From Mycobacterium sp. HUMS_12744610 (GTDB lineage Bacteria; Actinomycetota; Actinomycetes; Mycobacteriales; Mycobacteriaceae): DNA of 64,000 nucleotides. The stretch covers positions 1,240,001-1,304,000 of the forward strand of contig NZ_JBGEDP010000001.1 of NCBI RefSeq assembly GCF_041206865.1, in the 5' to 3' direction. The notes under the pieces are model-generated. The model was not told the DNA's origin, did not search any database, and worked only from the letters and a program-made list of their open reading frames with translations. Positions 39,903 to 49,137 of this stretch are shown one piece after another (the first letter of the stretch is position 1; the number at the start of each line of letters is the position of its first letter). The position numbers were made by a program, and so were the translations under genes.

Positions 39903-42301
39903 CACCGGGCGGCGCCGTCGGCCTGACCGACGCCGAGGTGGCCCGGCGGGTCGCCGACGGCCAGGGCAACACCACCCCGCGACGCGCCACCCGCAGCGTC
40001 GCCGCGATCGTCCGCGCCAACGTCTTCACCCGGATCAACGCGATCCTGGGGGTGTTGCTGCTGATCGTGCTCGCGACCGGCTCGTTGATCAACGGGCTGT
40101 TCGGCCTGCTGATCGTCGCCAACAGCGTCATCGGCATGGTCCAGGAGATCCGCGCCAAGCAGACGCTGGACAAGCTGGCGATCATCGGGCAGGCGAAACC
40201 GTTGGTGCGCAGGGCCTGCGGGACGCGCGCGTTGCCGCCCGAGCAGGTCGTGCGCGACGACGTCATCGAGCTGGGACCCGGTGACCAGGTTGTCGTCGAC
40301 GGCGAGATCGTCGAGGAGAACAACCTGGAGATCGACGAATCGCTGCTGACCGGGGAGGCCGATCCGATCGCCAAGGACACCGGCGACGCGGTGATGTCGG
40401 GCAGCTTCGTCGTCGCCGGCACCGGGGCCTACCGGGCGACGAACGTCGGGCCGGAATCCTACGTCGCCAGGCTCGCCGAGGAGGCCAGCAAGTTCAGCCT
40501 GGTGAATTCCGAACTGCGCAAGGGCATCAACCGGATCCTGCAGTTCATCACCTACCTGCTGGTGCCGGCGGGCCTGTTGACCATCTACACCCAGTTGTTC
40601 ACCACCCACGTCGGGTGGCGGCAGTCGGTGTTGCGCACGGTCGGTGCGCTGGTGCCGATGGTGCCCGAGGGGCTGGTGCTGCTGACGTCGATCGCGTTCG
40701 CCGTCGGCGTCGTCAGGCTGGGCCAACGTCGTTGCCTGGTACAGGAACTGCCGGCCATCGAGGGCCTGGCCCGCGTCGACGTCGTCTGCGCCGACAAGAC
40801 GGGCACGCTGACCGAGAGCGGCATGCGGGTCCGCGAGGTCCAGGAACTGGCCGCGACCTCCGAAGCCGTCGCCGACGTCCTGGCCGCGCTGGCGGCCGCC
40901 GACTCGCGACCGAATGCCAGCATGCAGGCGATCGCAGAATCCTACGACCGCCCACCCGGCTGGATCGCCACGGCGAGTGCGCCGTTCAAGTCGGCGACCA
41001 AGTGGAGCGGCGTGTCCTTCCGTGACCACGGCCACTGGGTGATCGGGGCGCCCGACGTGCTGCTCGACCCCGCGTCGGCGGCCGCGCAGCAGGCCGAGCG
41101 TCTCGGGGCGCGGGGGCTGCGGGTGTTGCTGTTGGGTGCCGCCGAGGATGCCGTCGACCGCCCGGGCGCACCGGGCCGCGTGCGAGCGGTCGCCCTGGTG
41201 GTGCTCGAGCAGAAGGTGCGCCCCGACGCTCGCGATACCTTGGAATACTTTGCTGAGCAAGGGGTTTCCGTCAAGGTGCTGTCCGGCGACAACGCGGTGT
41301 CGGTGGCCGCGGTGGCCGGTCAGCTCGGGCTGTACGGGGAGACGATGGACACGCGGCGGCTGCCGGGCGGGGACGCGGCCCTGGCCGACGCGCTGGAGTC
41401 CCACACCACCTTCGGTCGGGTGCGCCCCGACCAGAAGCGCGCCATCGTGCATGCGCTGCAATCGCGCGGCCACACCGTGGCGATGACCGGTGACGGCGTC
41501 AACGACGTGCTGGCCCTCAAGGACGCGGATATCGGTGTCGCGATGGGTGCGGGCAGCCCGGCGTCGCGGGCGGTCGCGCAAATCGTGTTGCTGGACAACA
41601 GGTTCGCCACGCTTCCCTATGTCGTCGGCGAGGGCAGGCGGGTGATCGGCAACATCGAGCGGGTCGCCAACCTGTTCCTGACCAAGACGGTGTATTCGGT
41701 GCTGCTGGCGTTGCTGGTCGGTACCGAATGCCTGTTCGCCAAACCCCTGAACGCCGATCCGCTGCTCTACCCGTTCCAGCCGATCCACGTCACCATCGCG
41801 GCGTGGTTCACGATCGGGATCCCCTCGTTCATCCTGTCGCTGGCGCCCAACAACGAGCGCGCCCAACCCGGTTTCGTGCGGCGGGTGCTGACGTCGGCGC
41901 TGCCGTCCGGACTGATCGTGGGCGTCGCGACATTCGTCTCCTACCTGGCCGCCTACCAGGGCCGCCACGCCACGTTCCGGCAGCAGGATCAGGCGTCGAC
42001 CGCCGCGCTGATCACGCTGCTGGTCACCGCGCTGTGGGTGCTGGCCGTGGTGGCACGGCCGTACCAGTGGTGGCGGGTGGCGCTCGTGGCCGGCTCCGGG
42101 CTGGCCTATGTGGTGATCTTCAGCATCCCGCTGGCCCGGCAGAAGTTCCTGCTGGATCCTTCCAATGTGACGGTCACCGCGGTTGCGCTGGCGATCGGTG
42201 TGCTGGGTGCCGCGGCCATCGAGGCGCTGTGGTGGATGCGGGCCAGGATGCTCGGCGAGTCCCCGCGGCTGTGGCGGCAGGCCGGGCAACAGGCAAAGTA
42301 G
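39899..42301 (+). CDS. ctpE: P-type ATPase CtpE
   Basis: An 800-residue P-type ATPase; the M. smegmatis orthologue has been linked to calcium uptake. LLTGEADPI is the actuator motif (TGE), [10 protein letters not shown] has the phosphorylated Asp at residue 299, and [20 protein letters not shown] is the hinge motif. Ten or so membrane segments are visible, including [19 protein letters not shown] (P-E in the ion path) in M4. ATG 39899 overlaps the stop of the beta-lactamase-like gene (ATGA). Length is near that of Rv0908. Ion specificity should be checked experimentally. Confidence 0.95.
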   Translation: MTPGGAVGLTDAEVARRVADGQGNTTPRRATRSVAAIVRANVFTRINAILGVLLLIVLATGSLINGLFGLLIVANSVIGMVQEIRAKQTLDKLAIIGQAKPLVRRACGTRALPPEQVVRDDVIELGPGDQVVVDGEIVEENNLEIDESLLTGEADPIAKDTGDAVMSGSFVVAGTGAYRATNVGPESYVARLAEEASKFSLVNSELRKGINRILQFITYLLVPAGLLTIYTQLFTTHVGWRQSVLRTVGALVPMVPEGLVLLTSIAFAVGVVRLGQRRCLVQELPAIEGLARVDVVCADKTGTLTESGMRVREVQELAATSEAVADVLAALAAADSRPNASMQAIAESYDRPPGWIATASAPFKSATKWSGVSFRDHGHWVIGAPDVLLDPASAAAQQAERLGARGLRVLLLGAAEDAVDRPGAPGRVRAVALVVLEQKVRPDARDTLEYFAEQGVSVKVLSGDNAVSVAAVAGQLGLYGETMDTRRLPGGDAALADALESHTTFGRVRPDQKRAIVHALQSRGHTVAMTGDGVNDVLALKDADIGVAMGAGSPASRAVAQIVLLDNRFATLPYVVGEGRRVIGNIERVANLFLTKTVYSVLLALLVGTECLFAKPLNADPLLYPFQPIHVTIAAWFTIGIPSFILSLAPNNERAQPGFVRRVLTSALPSGLIVGVATFVSYLAAYQGRHATFRQQDQASTAALITLLVTALWVLAVVARPYQWWRVALVAGSGLAYVVIFSIPLARQKFLLDPSNVTVTAVALAIGVLGAAAIEALWWMRARMLGESPRLWRQAGQQAK

Positions 42302-42345
42302 GGTTTGCAGCGGTTGAGTAGGGTTTCCCGGGGAAGGAAGGGCGC

Positions 42346-42528
42346 ATGGGATTCCTGGACAAGGCGAAGGCCCTGCTGTCGCAGAACGCGGAGACTGTCG
42401 AGAAGGCCATCGACACCGCCGGCGCGTTCGTCGACGACAAGACGCAGGGCAACTACTCCGACACCATCCACAAGGTGGCCGAAGAGGCCAAGAAGGCGGC
42501 CGGTTCCACGGCCGATCAGCAGGGCTGA
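42346..42528 (+). CDS. Antitoxin of the MT0933 type (Rv0909-like)
   Basis: A 60-residue, helical, lysine- and alanine-rich protein: [20 protein letters not shown], then [20 protein letters not shown]. This matches Rv0909, proposed as the antitoxin of a mycobacterial pair with Rv0910. No DNA-binding motif is evident. GGAAGGAAGG lies just upstream of the ATG. The next gene begins four bases after its stop. Confidence 0.85.
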   Translation: MGFLDKAKALLSQNAETVEKAIDTAGAFVDDKTQGNYSDTIHKVAEEAKKAAGSTADQQG

Positions 42529-42531
42529 GCG

Positions 42532-43017
42532 ATGGCGAAACTCTCGGGATCCATCGACGTGCCCCTGCCCCCGGAGACGGCCTGGCAGCACGCCTCGGAC
42601 CTGTCCCGGTTCAGGGAATGGCTGACCATCCATCGGGTGTGGCGCAGCACCCTGCCCGACGAGATCGACAAGGGCACCGTCATCGAGTCGATCGTCGAGG
42701 TCAAGGGGATGTACAACCGGATCAAATGGACGGTCGTGCGCTACAAGCCGCCGGAGGGCATGACCCTCAACGGTGACGGTGTCGGCGGCGTCAAGGTCAA
42801 GCTGATGGCCAAGGTCGCGCCCAAGGACGACGGCTCCGTCGTCAGCTTCGACGTCCACCTCGGCGGCCCGGCCCTGTTCGGACCGATCGGCATGATCGTC
42901 GCGGCGGCATTGCGCAGCGACATCAACGAATCGCTGCAGAACTTCCTCACCGTGTTCACGGGAACCGGCACCTCGTCCCGCCCAGGCCTGAACGGAGACG
43001 GCCGCCCCCGCCACTGA
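42532..43017 (+). CDS. SRPBCC-fold protein, proposed toxin (Rv0910-like)
   Basis: A 161-residue protein of the polyketide-cyclase/START fold: AKLSGSIDVPLPPETAWQHA, then SDLSRFREWLTIHRVW and GPIGMIVAAALRSDINESLQ as the final helix. It corresponds to Rv0910, listed as toxin of the Rv0909/Rv0910 pair, although a ligand-binding role would fit the fold as well. It follows the antitoxin gene by three bases. The C-terminus is a short polar tail (GTGTSSRPGLNGDG), longer than in M. tuberculosis. Confidence 0.87.
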   Translation: MAKLSGSIDVPLPPETAWQHASDLSRFREWLTIHRVWRSTLPDEIDKGTVIESIVEVKGMYNRIKWTVVRYKPPEGMTLNGDGVGGVKVKLMAKVAPKDDGSVVSFDVHLGGPALFGPIGMIVAAALRSDINESLQNFLTVFTGTGTSSRPGLNGDGRPRH

Positions 43018-43089
43018 CGGCTGCGCCGGCCCCGGGTGCCGCGTGGCGAGGCGGAACGCTGTCCGAGCCCCCTACTAATGTGGGAACCC

Positions 43090-43515
43090 ATGACTCGGCG
43101 GCTGGGCCCTGGTTGGCTGGTGGCACTGTGCGCGCTGGTCATCTCGGCCAGCGCCTGGATGCCGTGGCTGACGACGGCGGTCAACGGCGGGGGCTGGGCC
43201 AACGCCATCGGGGGTGCGCACGGCAGTCTGCACCTTCCCCCCGGCTTCGGTGCCGGGCAGCTCATCGTGTTGCTCTCCTCGGCTCTGCTGGTCGCCGGGG
43301 CGATGGTGGGCCGCGGTTTATCGGTGAAGGTCTCTTCGGTTGCCGCCCTAATCATTTCGCTGCTGCTGGTGGGGCTGACGGCGTGGTACTACCAGCTCAA
43401 CGTCAATCCGCCGGTGTCGGCCGAGTACGGGCTCTACGTCGGGGCGATCGCCGCGCTGTGCGCGGCTGCGTGCTCGCTCGTGGCCGTCGTCGCTGCGGCG
43501 TCGGGCGGGCGGTGA
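43090..43515 (+). CDS. Four-helix membrane protein of unknown function
   Basis: A 141-residue protein with four hydrophobic segments: WLVALCALVISASAWMPWLT, GQLIVLLSSALLVAGAMVG, VAALIISLLLVGLTAWYY and LYVGAIAALCAAACSLVAVV. This pattern is shared with small mycobacterial membrane proteins of unknown role; I cannot assign a function. ATG 43090 (MTRRLGPGW) is chosen; an in-frame ATG at 43078 would add four residues. It follows the Rv0910-like gene by 72 bases and is convergent with the frameshifted VOC gene. Confidence 0.72.
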   Translation: MTRRLGPGWLVALCALVISASAWMPWLTTAVNGGGWANAIGGAHGSLHLPPGFGAGQLIVLLSSALLVAGAMVGRGLSVKVSSVAALIISLLLVGLTAWYYQLNVNPPVSAEYGLYVGAIAALCAAACSLVAVVAAASGGR

Positions 43516-43518
43516 GGC

Positions 43519-44000
43519 TCAGCGTGGGGGGAACTCGTGCCGCCCCGAGTCGGCGCTGCCCGCGAGCTCGTTGACGCCGAACACGAACGGCGCGAACACG
43601 ACTTCGCGACCGTCCGGGTCCCGATAGGTGATCGCCCGGTCGCTTCCCAGTACGGGTGCTGTGGCACCGGTTCGGCTGTCGCGGCCCGCAGCCACGCGGT
43701 CGCCGCCTGCACTGCGTGCTGGTCGGGGAAGTACAGGCACAGCTGGTCGTGGGGATCCACCGTGACGGGCTCGACCGATTCGACGATTTCGAGCGTCAGA
43801 TTCCAGCTGGGCAGGCCGAAGATCGCACCGGTGCTGCCGTAGCTGGCTTCGAACGTCTCGAAGATCGGCAGGCCCACGAGATCGCGGTAGAACCGCACCA
43901 TGGCGCGGAAGTTCGGCGAGCGCCGGGCGAAGCGGATCGCGCCGATCGGCGCCAACTGCGCGGGCCAGTGCGTTGCGCGGCGATGCGTCTGCTCGTCCAC
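43519..44000 (-). pseudogene. VOC (glyoxalase-like) protein with frameshift
   Basis: From GTG 44000 the frame reads IRFARRSPNFRAMVRFYRDL, then FGLPSWNLTLEIVESV, LCLYFPDQHAVQAATAWLRA and QHPYWEA, a full VOC domain start. Near 43639 one base is missing, and the other frame gives DRAITYRDPDGREVVFAPFV and FGVNELAGSADSGRHEFPPR to the stop at 43519. Rejoined, it is a ~159-residue protein like mycobacterial Rv0887c. As it stands the original frame runs on into unrelated sequence (SPIGTRTVAKS). A sequencing error could explain it. Function of the family member is unknown. Confidence 0.8.
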
Positions 44001-44187
44001 GGCTCCTCCGATTCGGCGCGCCACGCAGCCGCGCGTCGCGGCCGCGGACCCGCCGCAACCAGTGTGCACGCCGGCTGGGTGAGATCAGACCGCGGCAAAC
44101 ACCCCTTCACTCGGACAAAGAGCGGCCCCGCCGGCTCTCGGGCTGAACCGACGGGACCTGGGTGAGGGCGTAGGCCGGCCGACGCGC

Positions 44188-44583
44188 TCACCTCTTCTGA
44201 CGCATTTCCCCCGGCGCCAGGAGACAAACATCGGAATTCGACACGCAAGCCCAAGGGGCATCGGACCGCTTGTGTGGCAGCGCATTTCGGCGATCATCCG
44301 TGGTGCCGCGGTAGTCGCGCACCATAGTACAACGGTGCGAGCGGTGTTTCGAGCGCCGCCGAGCCAAACGCAGCGGCGGAGTGGGAGGCGCTGACGGCGC
44401 CAGGGGAGCGGAAAGCGTCGGCGTCGGCGGCAACGTCGTGAGCGGGGTGGGCGTGGTCGTCTCGGTGCCGGTGGCGGAGACGAGGGTGTTCGAATGCCAA
44501 TTCGCGTCCCAGGCCATTCCGGCGAGGGCGATCCCCACGCTGATCGCCTGCCGAGTGTAGTGCCGCGAGTGTCGGGCTTTCAT
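44188..44583 (-). CDS. Possible small exported hypothetical protein
   Basis: The 960-base stretch between the VOC gene and the DUF4185-like gene (44001-44960) has no recognised gene. The best candidate is this 131-codon frame from ATG 44583, preceded by AAAAGGGGC. It starts MKARHSRHYTRQAISVGIAL, which looks like a signal peptide with RQ before a hydrophobic run. It continues with a Thr/Pro-rich part (TTTPTPLTTLPPTPTLSAPL) and a basic tail with three Cys. No family is recognised and codon-level evidence is weak, so it may be chance. Confidence 0.3.
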   Translation of the reverse strand: MKARHSRHYTRQAISVGIALAGMAWDANWHSNTLVSATGTETTTPTPLTTLPPTPTLSAPLAPSAPPTPPLRLARRRSKHRSHRCTMVRDYRGTTDDRRNALPHKRSDAPWACVSNSDVCLLAPGEMRQKR

Positions 44584-44960
44584 GGGCCGTGCCCCTTTTG
44601 CGAGAAGGGGAGCCGGCCGGCTCATCAGGCGGCAGTTCCGCGTCTCCGGAGACTGTCGATCCGTGATACGAAGCTGCCGTGCCGCAAGAGGACCACCGCT
44701 GGCGTGCCGCGCAAGGCCCGATCGGCGGGGAAACGATGAGGCCCCCCACGTTTGCCGCTGGTCTTCCGGGATGGGAAGGCGGGCGGGCTCGTTGACTACG
44801 GCGGTTCCGCGGCCGTCGACCGCGGAGCGGCTGGGTTTCGACACGGTCACGGATGCATACCCATCGGCAACTCGCTGGTCACAAACGTCCCATGAATCAC
44901 TATCGTCACATTTGCCCACTGCGGCGTCAATGCGAGGTTCTGCCCGCGGAAAGGTGTTAG

Positions 44961-46430
44961 ATGTCGGCGATTCTTCGAAGCCTGGCGCTTTCGATGGCGT
45001 CGGCGGCTGCTATTGGACTCACCGTCGCGATAGGTACCGCCCCGTCGGCGACCGCCACGCCTTGCAGTGCGCCGGAAGCGAACATTCCGCCGCCCAACAC
45101 CCAGCCGACCATGCCGGCGCCCGGGCCCGTGGTGCAACCGCCGACGGGTCGTCGCCCCGCGCACACCAACGACAGCGCGCCGCTGCCGAAGCTAGGTCCG
45201 CTGATCTCGTCCCTGCTCAAGCCCGTCGCTCCGAACACGCGGTACGCCGCACCACTGCAGCCGCAGGCGGGCGTCGTCCCGCCCGCGCCCAACCCCCCGG
45301 CCCCGCCGCCGCCGAATGCGACCCAGCTGGCACCCAACGCCGCACCCGTGCAACCGCCGCCGGCGCCGGAGGCGGAGGTGCCCTCTATCGCGGGGGCCCC
45401 GACGTCCCTCGTCGACTTCGTGACCGGGACCAACAGCCCCAACCAAACCCTCAAGCGGTTCGGCATCTCCGGGACCGACCTCGGGATCGCCTGGGACAAC
45501 GGGGATCCCGTTAACCACCAGGTGCTCATGGCCTTCGGCGACACGTTCGGCTACTGCAGCGTGCACGGCCAGCAGTGGCGCTACAACACGCTCTTCCGCA
45601 GCTCGGACCGCGATTTGTCCCAGGGCATCCACATCGCCGACGGCGTACCCAACAACAGGTACTCCGGGTCGCCGGTCTGGACGAGCGGCCTTTCCAAACA
45701 GGTCGTCAACAGCATCCACAAGGCCCCCCACGAGACGGGGATCATTCCCACCGCGGCCATCTCCGTCGGGCGAACCCAGTTCATGAACTACATGTCCATC
45801 CGGCAATGGGGCCGCGACGGCGAGTGGTCGACGAACTATTCGGCGATCGCGAGATCGCTTGACAATGGCCAGACTTGGGGCGTGTACCCCGGGACCATCC
45901 GAACCGCCTCACCGGACGCCATCCCCGGCGCCCGGTTCGTCCCGGGGAACGAGAACTTCCAGATGGGCGCGTTCATGAAGGGTAACGACGGCTACCTCTA
46001 TTCGTTCGGCACCCCGTCCGGCCGCGGCGGGAACGCATACCTGGCGCGGGTGCAGCCGGGCGTCCTGCCCGACCTGAGCAAATACCAGTACTGGAACGGA
46101 GACTCCAATACCTGGGTCCCGGCCGATCCGGGGGCTGCGACGCCGGTGATCCCGGGCCCGGTCGGGGAGATGTCGGCCCAGTACAACAACTACCTCAAGC
46201 AGTACCTGGTGCTCTACACCAACGGCGGCAGCAACGACATCGTGGCGAGGACGGCGCCCGCCCCACAGGGGCCGTGGAGTCCCGAGCAGCCGCTCGTGTC
46301 GTCGTTCCAGATGCCCGGTGGCATCTACGCGCCGATGATCCATCCCTGGTCGTCGGGCAGGGACTTGTACTTCAACCTGTCGCTGTGGTCGGCCTACGAC
46401 GTGATGTTGATGCACACGGTGCTGCCGTAG
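44961..46430 (+). CDS. Secreted DUF4185-like protein with Pro-rich linker
   Basis: A 489-residue protein. MSAILRSLALSMASAAAIGL is the start of a signal peptide that ends about ATATP (residue 33). A Pro/Ala-rich linker covers about 38-150. The rest is a domain rich in beta strands (DLGIAWDNGDPVNHQVLMAF, FGDTFGYC, RWGRDGEWSTNYSAIARS-like blocks, YLYSFGTPSGRGGNAYLARV, IYAPMIHPWSSGRDLYFNLS), which matches the mycobacterial DUF4185 family of secreted proteins with glycoside-hydrolase or propeller-like folds. GQQWRYNTLFRSSD is also present. Activity is unknown. Such proteins have recently been studied as cell-wall glycan hydrolases, but I cannot assign that here. Confidence 0.8.
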   Translation: MSAILRSLALSMASAAAIGLTVAIGTAPSATATPCSAPEANIPPPNTQPTMPAPGPVVQPPTGRRPAHTNDSAPLPKLGPLISSLLKPVAPNTRYAAPLQPQAGVVPPAPNPPAPPPPNATQLAPNAAPVQPPPAPEAEVPSIAGAPTSLVDFVTGTNSPNQTLKRFGISGTDLGIAWDNGDPVNHQVLMAFGDTFGYCSVHGQQWRYNTLFRSSDRDLSQGIHIADGVPNNRYSGSPVWTSGLSKQVVNSIHKAPHETGIIPTAAISVGRTQFMNYMSIRQWGRDGEWSTNYSAIARSLDNGQTWGVYPGTIRTASPDAIPGARFVPGNENFQMGAFMKGNDGYLYSFGTPSGRGGNAYLARVQPGVLPDLSKYQYWNGDSNTWVPADPGAATPVIPGPVGEMSAQYNNYLKQYLVLYTNGGSNDIVARTAPAPQGPWSPEQPLVSSFQMPGGIYAPMIHPWSSGRDLYFNLSLWSAYDVMLMHTVLP

Positions 46431-46445
46431 CCGCGGCGTTCCGTG

Positions 46446-47109
46446 CTACAGCCACCACCAACCCGGATCGGCGCCAACGGCGCCACCGCCACCACCGCCC
46501 CCGTTGAAGGCGCCGCCGCCACCCCCGCCGCCGGAGCCGATGACGCCGAACAGCCGCCCGCTGTCACCCTCCCTGCCGCCGGCGCCACCGCTGCGCGCAG
46601 CGCCGGTGCCGAGCCCGCCGGTGCCCCCGACGCCGATCAGCGCTGCCGGCCAGCCCGGCGGCCGTGCTGGCGCCGCCGTTGGCGCCGTTGCTGTACAGGA
46701 TCCCGCCGGGACCACCCGGCTGCCCGACGCCGTTGACGGTCGTCCCATTGGCGCCGTTGCCGATCAGCGGCCGGCCGAACAGCGCCTCGGTGGGCGCGTT
46801 GATCGCACCGAGCAGGCTGTGCTCGACGTTGGCGGCTTCGGTGGTCGCATACGAGCCGGCGCCGGCGGTCAGGGTCTGCACGAACTGGTCGTGGAACGCC
46901 GCCGCCCGCACACTCAGCGCGTGATAGGCCAGCGCGTGGGTGCTGAACCGCGCCGCGATGGCCGCCGAGACCTCGTCGGCGGCCGCGGGCAGCACCGCGG
47001 TGGTCCGGGTCGCCGCGGCCGCCTGGGCGCCGCTGATCGCCGAGCCGATCCCGGCCAGGTCACGGGCCGCCGACACCAACGTTTCCGGGACTGCGATCAC
47101 AAAAGACAT
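46446..47109 (-). pseudogene. PE/PE_PGRS family protein with frameshift in the Gly-rich part
   Basis: From ATG 47109 the frame gives a complete PE domain: [20 protein letters not shown], then [20 protein letters not shown] and [20 protein letters not shown] (about residues 1-95), followed by [10 protein letters not shown] and a short Gly-rich part. Near 46643 the frame is lost; in the other frame the Gly-rich tail continues ([20 protein letters not shown]) to the stop at 46446, ending ADPGWWWL. The PGRS part is short for the family. Such GC-rich repeats are often misassembled, so this may be a sequencing error. PE proteins are exported by type VII secretion and are restricted to mycobacteria. 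Confidence 0.82.
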
Positions 47110-47270
47110 CCGGCTCCTTCGATGCCACGTTGTCGGCCTGACGCGACATTCTGCGTCAATTTCGTGGCAGCGACGGCCGCCCGACGGGTACGGGCGGTGA
47201 ACGCGAAATTAATTCACCGGTGCGCCACGTGTTCGCCGTCAGGCGCAACGGTGTTGCGGCACGGCGCCTT

Positions 47271-47624
47271 TCACCGGGCCAGCGGCTTGTAGAAGACCAG
47301 GCCGTTGCCCTTGTTGTCGTAGACCACGGCACGGCGTTCGTGTGCGTCGTCGTAGGGGGCCCGCACGATGCCGCCACCACTGTCCTCCACCGCCTTGGCC
47401 GCGGCGTCGACGTCGGCGGTTTTGATGCCCACGACGACCTGTCCGTGAATGGGGTGGTCCACCGCGGTCGCCAGCGCGAGGGTCACCGGCCCGCCGTCGA
47501 GGGCCGCGAAATGGGTTCCGTCGCGAAACTTCAGCGGCATTCCCAGCGTCTCGCTGTAGAACCGGATCGACTCGTCCAAGTCGTCGGTCGACAAGATGAT
47601 CATCTTCACTTCGTGTTCGCTCAA
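47271..47624 (-). CDS. VOC family protein (glyoxalase/bleomycin-resistance-like)
   Basis: A 117-residue single VOC domain with both beta-alpha-beta-beta-beta halves: MIILSTDDLDESIRFYSETL, GMPLKFRDGTHFAALDGG, then VVVGIKTADVDAAAKAVEDS, GGGIVRAPYDDAHERRAVVY and DNKGNGLVFYKPLAR. Metal-binding positions are only partly conserved, so function cannot be assigned. It is on the minus strand between the PE gene and the FkbM gene, each separated by gaps of 80-160 bases. Confidence 0.88.
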   Translation of the reverse strand: MSEHEVKMIILSTDDLDESIRFYSETLGMPLKFRDGTHFAALDGGPVTLALATAVDHPIHGQVVVGIKTADVDAAAKAVEDSGGGIVRAPYDDAHERRAVVYDNKGNGLVFYKPLAR

Positions 47625-47705
47625 CGGTGCCTCCTTTGGCTGAAACCGCCTTACAGACTAAGCGCGACGTCAAGGCGCGCAACTCTTGTCGGGGGTCGCC
47701 GCGCG

Positions 47706-48587
47706 TCAGGCCAACGGGAGTGACAGGTCTTCGGAGATCACACTCGACAGAGTTTCCGCCAGCGGCGAGTCGCTGTCGTGAACGACGCAGATGTCGAAGC
47801 CCCACACCGGGCGGTGCCGGATGTGGGTGAGGTAGTTGAGCAGGTTGGTGACGGGCGGTTCGGCCGAGAGATCGAGGCGGCCGTAGAACCGTCCCGGGTC
47901 GTCCCAGACGAAAGCCCGGCGGTACCCGGCCTGGACCAGGCGCGCGAAAAGTTGCCGGGCCCGCGTGCACGCCGCCGTCGCTTCCGCCCGGTCGGGGGTG
48001 GTGATCTCGAGCTCGAAGTAGATGGGGAACGCCGGCGCCGGCAGGTCCAGGCAGCCGACGACGAGTGCCAAGTCGGTGCCGTCGGTGTCGATCTTCACCA
48101 GCGCCACGTTCCCGGCCTCGTTGACCAGTCGACCGATGGGGACGATGCTGCCCTGTTCGGAGTACGGCCCGTCGATCGGCTTGGCCGTGCCGCCCCAGTG
48201 GAACAACGCCCGGGCGGGTTCGTCCTCGTGCGCCGTGACATAGCAGTCCGCGACCGTGGCCCGATCCGCGAAATGCCGAGCGACGTTGTCGCGCAGGTAC
48301 TTCAGGAAGTAGTCCGACGGCTCGACGCACAGGACGTCCAGCGTGCTGTAGCGGGCGATGAGGGCCAGGGTGTCGCCGACGTTGGCGCCGATGTCCACCG
48401 CGACGCCGCGGCGACCGAGCCGCTCCAGCGCGGTCACCACCTCGGCCAGGCCTTGCTCGCGGTAGGGCTGGAACAGGCCTCCGCCGGGGGAGTGGAACTG
48501 CAGCAGGACGTGCCCGGACGGCACGGTCAGCTCGTAGCCGTGCAGGTTGAAGTCGACCGGAACCTGCATCGCGAAGCCTGCCTGCAT
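47706..48587 (-). CDS. FkbM-family methyltransferase
   Basis: A 293-residue protein with the SAM-binding motif of FkbM methyltransferases: GVAVDIGANVGDTLALIARY (motif I), VLCVEPSDYFLKYLRDNV (motif II region), and NVALVKIDTDGTDLALVVGC with VKIDTDG (motif for FkbM). Family members O-methylate sugars or secondary metabolites, often in glycolipid loci; here no glycosyltransferase is adjacent. The ATG at 48587 (MQAGFAMQV) is chosen. Earlier in-frame starts are GTG 48596, with AGGATGAG upstream, and TTG 48620. No signal peptide. Confidence 0.82.
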   Translation of the reverse strand: MQAGFAMQVPVDFNLHGYELTVPSGHVLLQFHSPGGGLFQPYREQGLAEVVTALERLGRRGVAVDIGANVGDTLALIARYSTLDVLCVEPSDYFLKYLRDNVARHFADRATVADCYVTAHEDEPARALFHWGGTAKPIDGPYSEQGSIVPIGRLVNEAGNVALVKIDTDGTDLALVVGCLDLPAPAFPIYFELEITTPDRAEATAACTRARQLFARLVQAGYRRAFVWDDPGRFYGRLDLSAEPPVTNLLNYLTHIRHRPVWGFDICVVHDSDSPLAETLSSVISEDLSLPLA

Positions 48588-48688
48588 GTGCGTCACGTGC
48601 TCATCCTGCACGGGAGCCAAATTGTCTTGCCACCGGCACGAGGTCTTCTCGCGGAGTTGCGGTTACGCTATGGGCATTTAGCGCGCTG

Positions 48689-48865
48689 TCGACCCGCCCC
48701 GGCGCTCGCGCGTTCTACGACCAACACCGCGCAGCCGGCGACACTCACCATCAAGCCCTCCGCGCCCTAGGCAACCGCCTCGTCGGCATCCTGCACGGCT
48801 GCCTACGCCACAAACAGCCCTACAACGAACACACCGCCTGGGCACACCGCATGGCCGCCGCTTGA
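48689..48865 (+). pseudogene. C-terminal remnant of an IS110-family transposase
   Basis: Fifty-eight codons, TRPGARAFYDQHRAAGDTHH, then QALRALGNRLVGILHGCLRH and AWAHRMAAA to TGA. This is the conserved C-terminus of IS110/Transposase_20 proteins. Nothing of the N-terminal DEDD domain is present, and no inverted repeats are seen (IS110 elements lack them). In the same frame after the stop, DNA to 49027 has a codon-like look (SADGRDVAVPEGRLTFNETT) without a start, perhaps another gene fragment. The stretch 48866-49137 has nothing else recognisable. Confidence 0.78.
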
Positions 48866-49137
48866 CGAATTAGGGCCCTGGGATGTCTAGTCCGAGAGGA
48901 CGAAGAACCCAGCTCGGCGCGCTACTTCAGCGCTGACGGCCGCGACGTCGCGGTTCCGGAGGGGCGCCTGACCTTCAATGAGACCACCTGGCACCTAACC
49001 TACGTTGACGGCTCGAGTCGTTGCTGAGAGTGAAGTGGAGCCAGATCATTCGCGATCGCACATGAGCAGGGCGATCATGTTTTAACGTCCGGGCAATAGT
49101 GTTGGATCGCAACGCCAATGAACTTTTCACACGGCGG

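Noticed and set aside
39668..42289. Very long minus-strand open frame (873 codons) opposite ctpE
   Set aside because: It is the antisense of ctpE: low-complexity Arg/Gly/His/Gln composition and no family; GC-rich codons leave antisense frames open.
48866..49027. Codon-like frame after the IS110 remnant stop
   Set aside because: No start codon, no family match and no ribosome-binding site; perhaps a gene scrap, but not supported as a gene.
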